Below, one piece after another: positions 62,974 to 64,000 of a DNA stretch of 64,000 nt. The DNA lies in assembly GCA_023231475.1 (NCBI GenBank), contig JALJEE010001688.1:1-64000 (forward strand). Direction: 5' to 3'. Below the pieces are notes generated by a model, which worked only from the letters and a program-made list of their open reading frames with translations, was not told the DNA's origin and did no database searches. How positions within the stretch are numbered: the first letter of the stretch is position 1; every line of letters starts with the position of its first letter. The translations under genes were made by a program, and so were the position numbers. Origin of the DNA: Seison nebaliae (Eukaryota; Rotifera; Pararotatoria; Seisonacea; Seisonidae).

Positions 62974-63978
62974 TGATGACTACAGAAATAAATAATGAAC
63001 AATCATTTAATACAGATGATAATTTGTATTCGACTTATCAGTCCGATCAACAATTGGTGGAAACGAAATATGATAAACATCTATCAAATAATTTATTTGA
63101 AGCACCACCTCAATCAACGTCACAAGAGAATGAAATGAAGAGGAATGACAGTTATAAGAAATTAATGAACTCTATTTCTCCAACTGGAAATGCGTATGAT
63201 GATTTTGAGGATTTTCTTGATGATGCATCATCAAAAACGTCACATTCTCGTAGTAGTCGTCAATCGTCCAATATTGACAAACAAGACCGTCGAAAATTGA
63301 ATCATAAGAATGCTGAACAAAAAAGAAGACTTGCGATTACAGTTCGTAAAATATACTTCTTTCTAATATCTGTTGATATTATTCGATTCCAGAATGGTTT
63401 CCAAAACTTGAGTAATAATCTTCCTAAATTGAAAGAAGATAATTACGTTGCATCTTCCCAACGAATAACGAAGGCAAAAATTTTGAATCACGGTTTGTCT
63501 ATTTGTTTCATAAATCATCATTTAATTGATTATTTACAATTAGCAATCAAACATATCCAAGGAAAGAAGGAAGAATTGGGAGAGATCGATAAGGAGATTG
63601 AGAAACTTCAAATCGAATTAGAAGGTGTTGAAATTCTTCAAAAGTTCTTCTTCATCTACTTCATTTTTTATCTTCATCCTACATCGTTGCAGAACATACA
63701 AAGAAATGTTGGATGAAGAGATTTGTGATGGAACGTCGAAAGACAATCTTGACGTTGAAGAGAAAAAATACGATATAGTTTAATTTTTTTTTTGATTTAT
63801 AATTTCTTTGAATTTCTCATAGTTTGGAAATTTAATTCTTTTGCTCAACGAAGATTTTCATACAACCGTCGATACATCAACTTATGCGTTGTTAACATCA
63901 TCCTCAATTAGATGGTTACAGAAATGTCTCAAGAAAAATGTTCGGTTTTCTCTTTATCTTCATTCTCAATTGATTTAA
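62478..63978 (+). CDS. MLX: MLX-type bHLH-leucine-zipper transcription factor
   Basis: Five exons join in frame: 62478-63341, 63393-63492, 63544-63643, 63693-63777 and 63823-63978, giving about 434 residues. The first 280 residues are Asn/Gln/Ser-rich with a poly-Asn run and DDFEDFLDD. The basic region RRKLNHKNAEQKRRLAI has the AEQKRR of the Mondo/MLX family, and the second helix SSQRITKAKIL resembles MLX (GSQKLSKAIVL). A zipper follows (KKEELGEIDKEIEKLQIELE). The last exon, FGNLILLLNEDFHTTV and WLQKCLKK, resembles the C-terminal dimerisation and cytoplasmic-localisation domain. No Mondo glucose-sensing region is present, so this is the MLX partner rather than Mondo. It is expected to bind carbohydrate-response elements as a heterodimer. 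The ATG at 62478 is the first after the microsatellites. Confidence 0.85.
62937..62969 (+). repeat. Coding (AAT)n run, poly-Asn in the MLX-type protein
   Basis: Eleven AAT codons in a row encode poly-Asn in the disordered N-terminal region. The perfect codon repeat suggests slippage and length variation between individuals. Confidence 0.9.
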
Positions 63979-64000
63979 CGTCGACAATTTCCTAATGAAT

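Overview
This is nuclear DNA from a compact, AT-rich animal genome. Introns are mostly about 42-80 nt, exons carry Asn/Gln/Ser-rich tracts, and the families (reelin-type repeats, squid-type hnRNP, MLX, MARCH, giant ABCA) are metazoan. My best guess is an arthropod, probably a chelicerate such as an acariform mite. That is inferred from gene style, not from a diagnostic marker. Nothing looks bacterial or viral.

Layout. 1-596 (+): 3' end of an unidentified coiled-coil gene. 688-2447 (-): two intronless housekeeping genes, spliceosomal cyclophilin H (PPIH) and deoxyhypusine synthase (DHPS). 2994-5812 (+): a two-RRM hnRNP of the squid/hnRNP-D type. 6319-7530 (-): a MARCH1/8-type membrane RING-CH ubiquitin ligase. 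7531-11650: about 4 kb without an intact gene, holding a long inverted repeat and a decayed coding-like stretch. 11651-25156 (-): one 32-exon ABC transporter of subfamily A, about 4,000 residues, with an outsized first extracellular domain. 25157-27753: non-coding, with a MITE-like element. 27754-30972 (-): an IQ-BTB-BACK protein. 31364-34102 (-): an intronless single-pass membrane protein with SUEL-lectin-like and CUB domains. 34103-50767: a 16.7-kb desert with no recognisable gene. 50768-56389 (-): a secreted reelin-repeat protein. 56604-57758 (-): BPNT1. 58776-60386 (-): a divergent TEX10/IPI1-like protein. 60548-61198 (+): RWDD1. 61368-62327 (+): inositol monophosphatase. 62478-63978 (+): an MLX-type bHLH-zip factor with its C-terminal dimerisation domain.

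The genes do not form one pathway. Several are packed 90-220 bp apart (gene A/PPIH tail-to-tail; DHPS>PPIH, BPNT1>reelin-like and IMPA>MLX head-to-tail; TEX10-like/RWDD1 head-to-head). The long non-coding stretches flank the cell-surface and secreted genes.

The most unusual signal is genome-wide in style. I placed about 60 introns by reading-frame continuity. All but four clear exceptions (GTATGT, GTACAA, GTAAGT, GTCTCC) and one ambiguous case start with GTT, not the metazoan GTRAGT. This suggests an atypical 5' splice-site code and is the first thing to check. All gene models here are hand-spliced from sequence and protein-family knowledge, with no alignment or transcript evidence.
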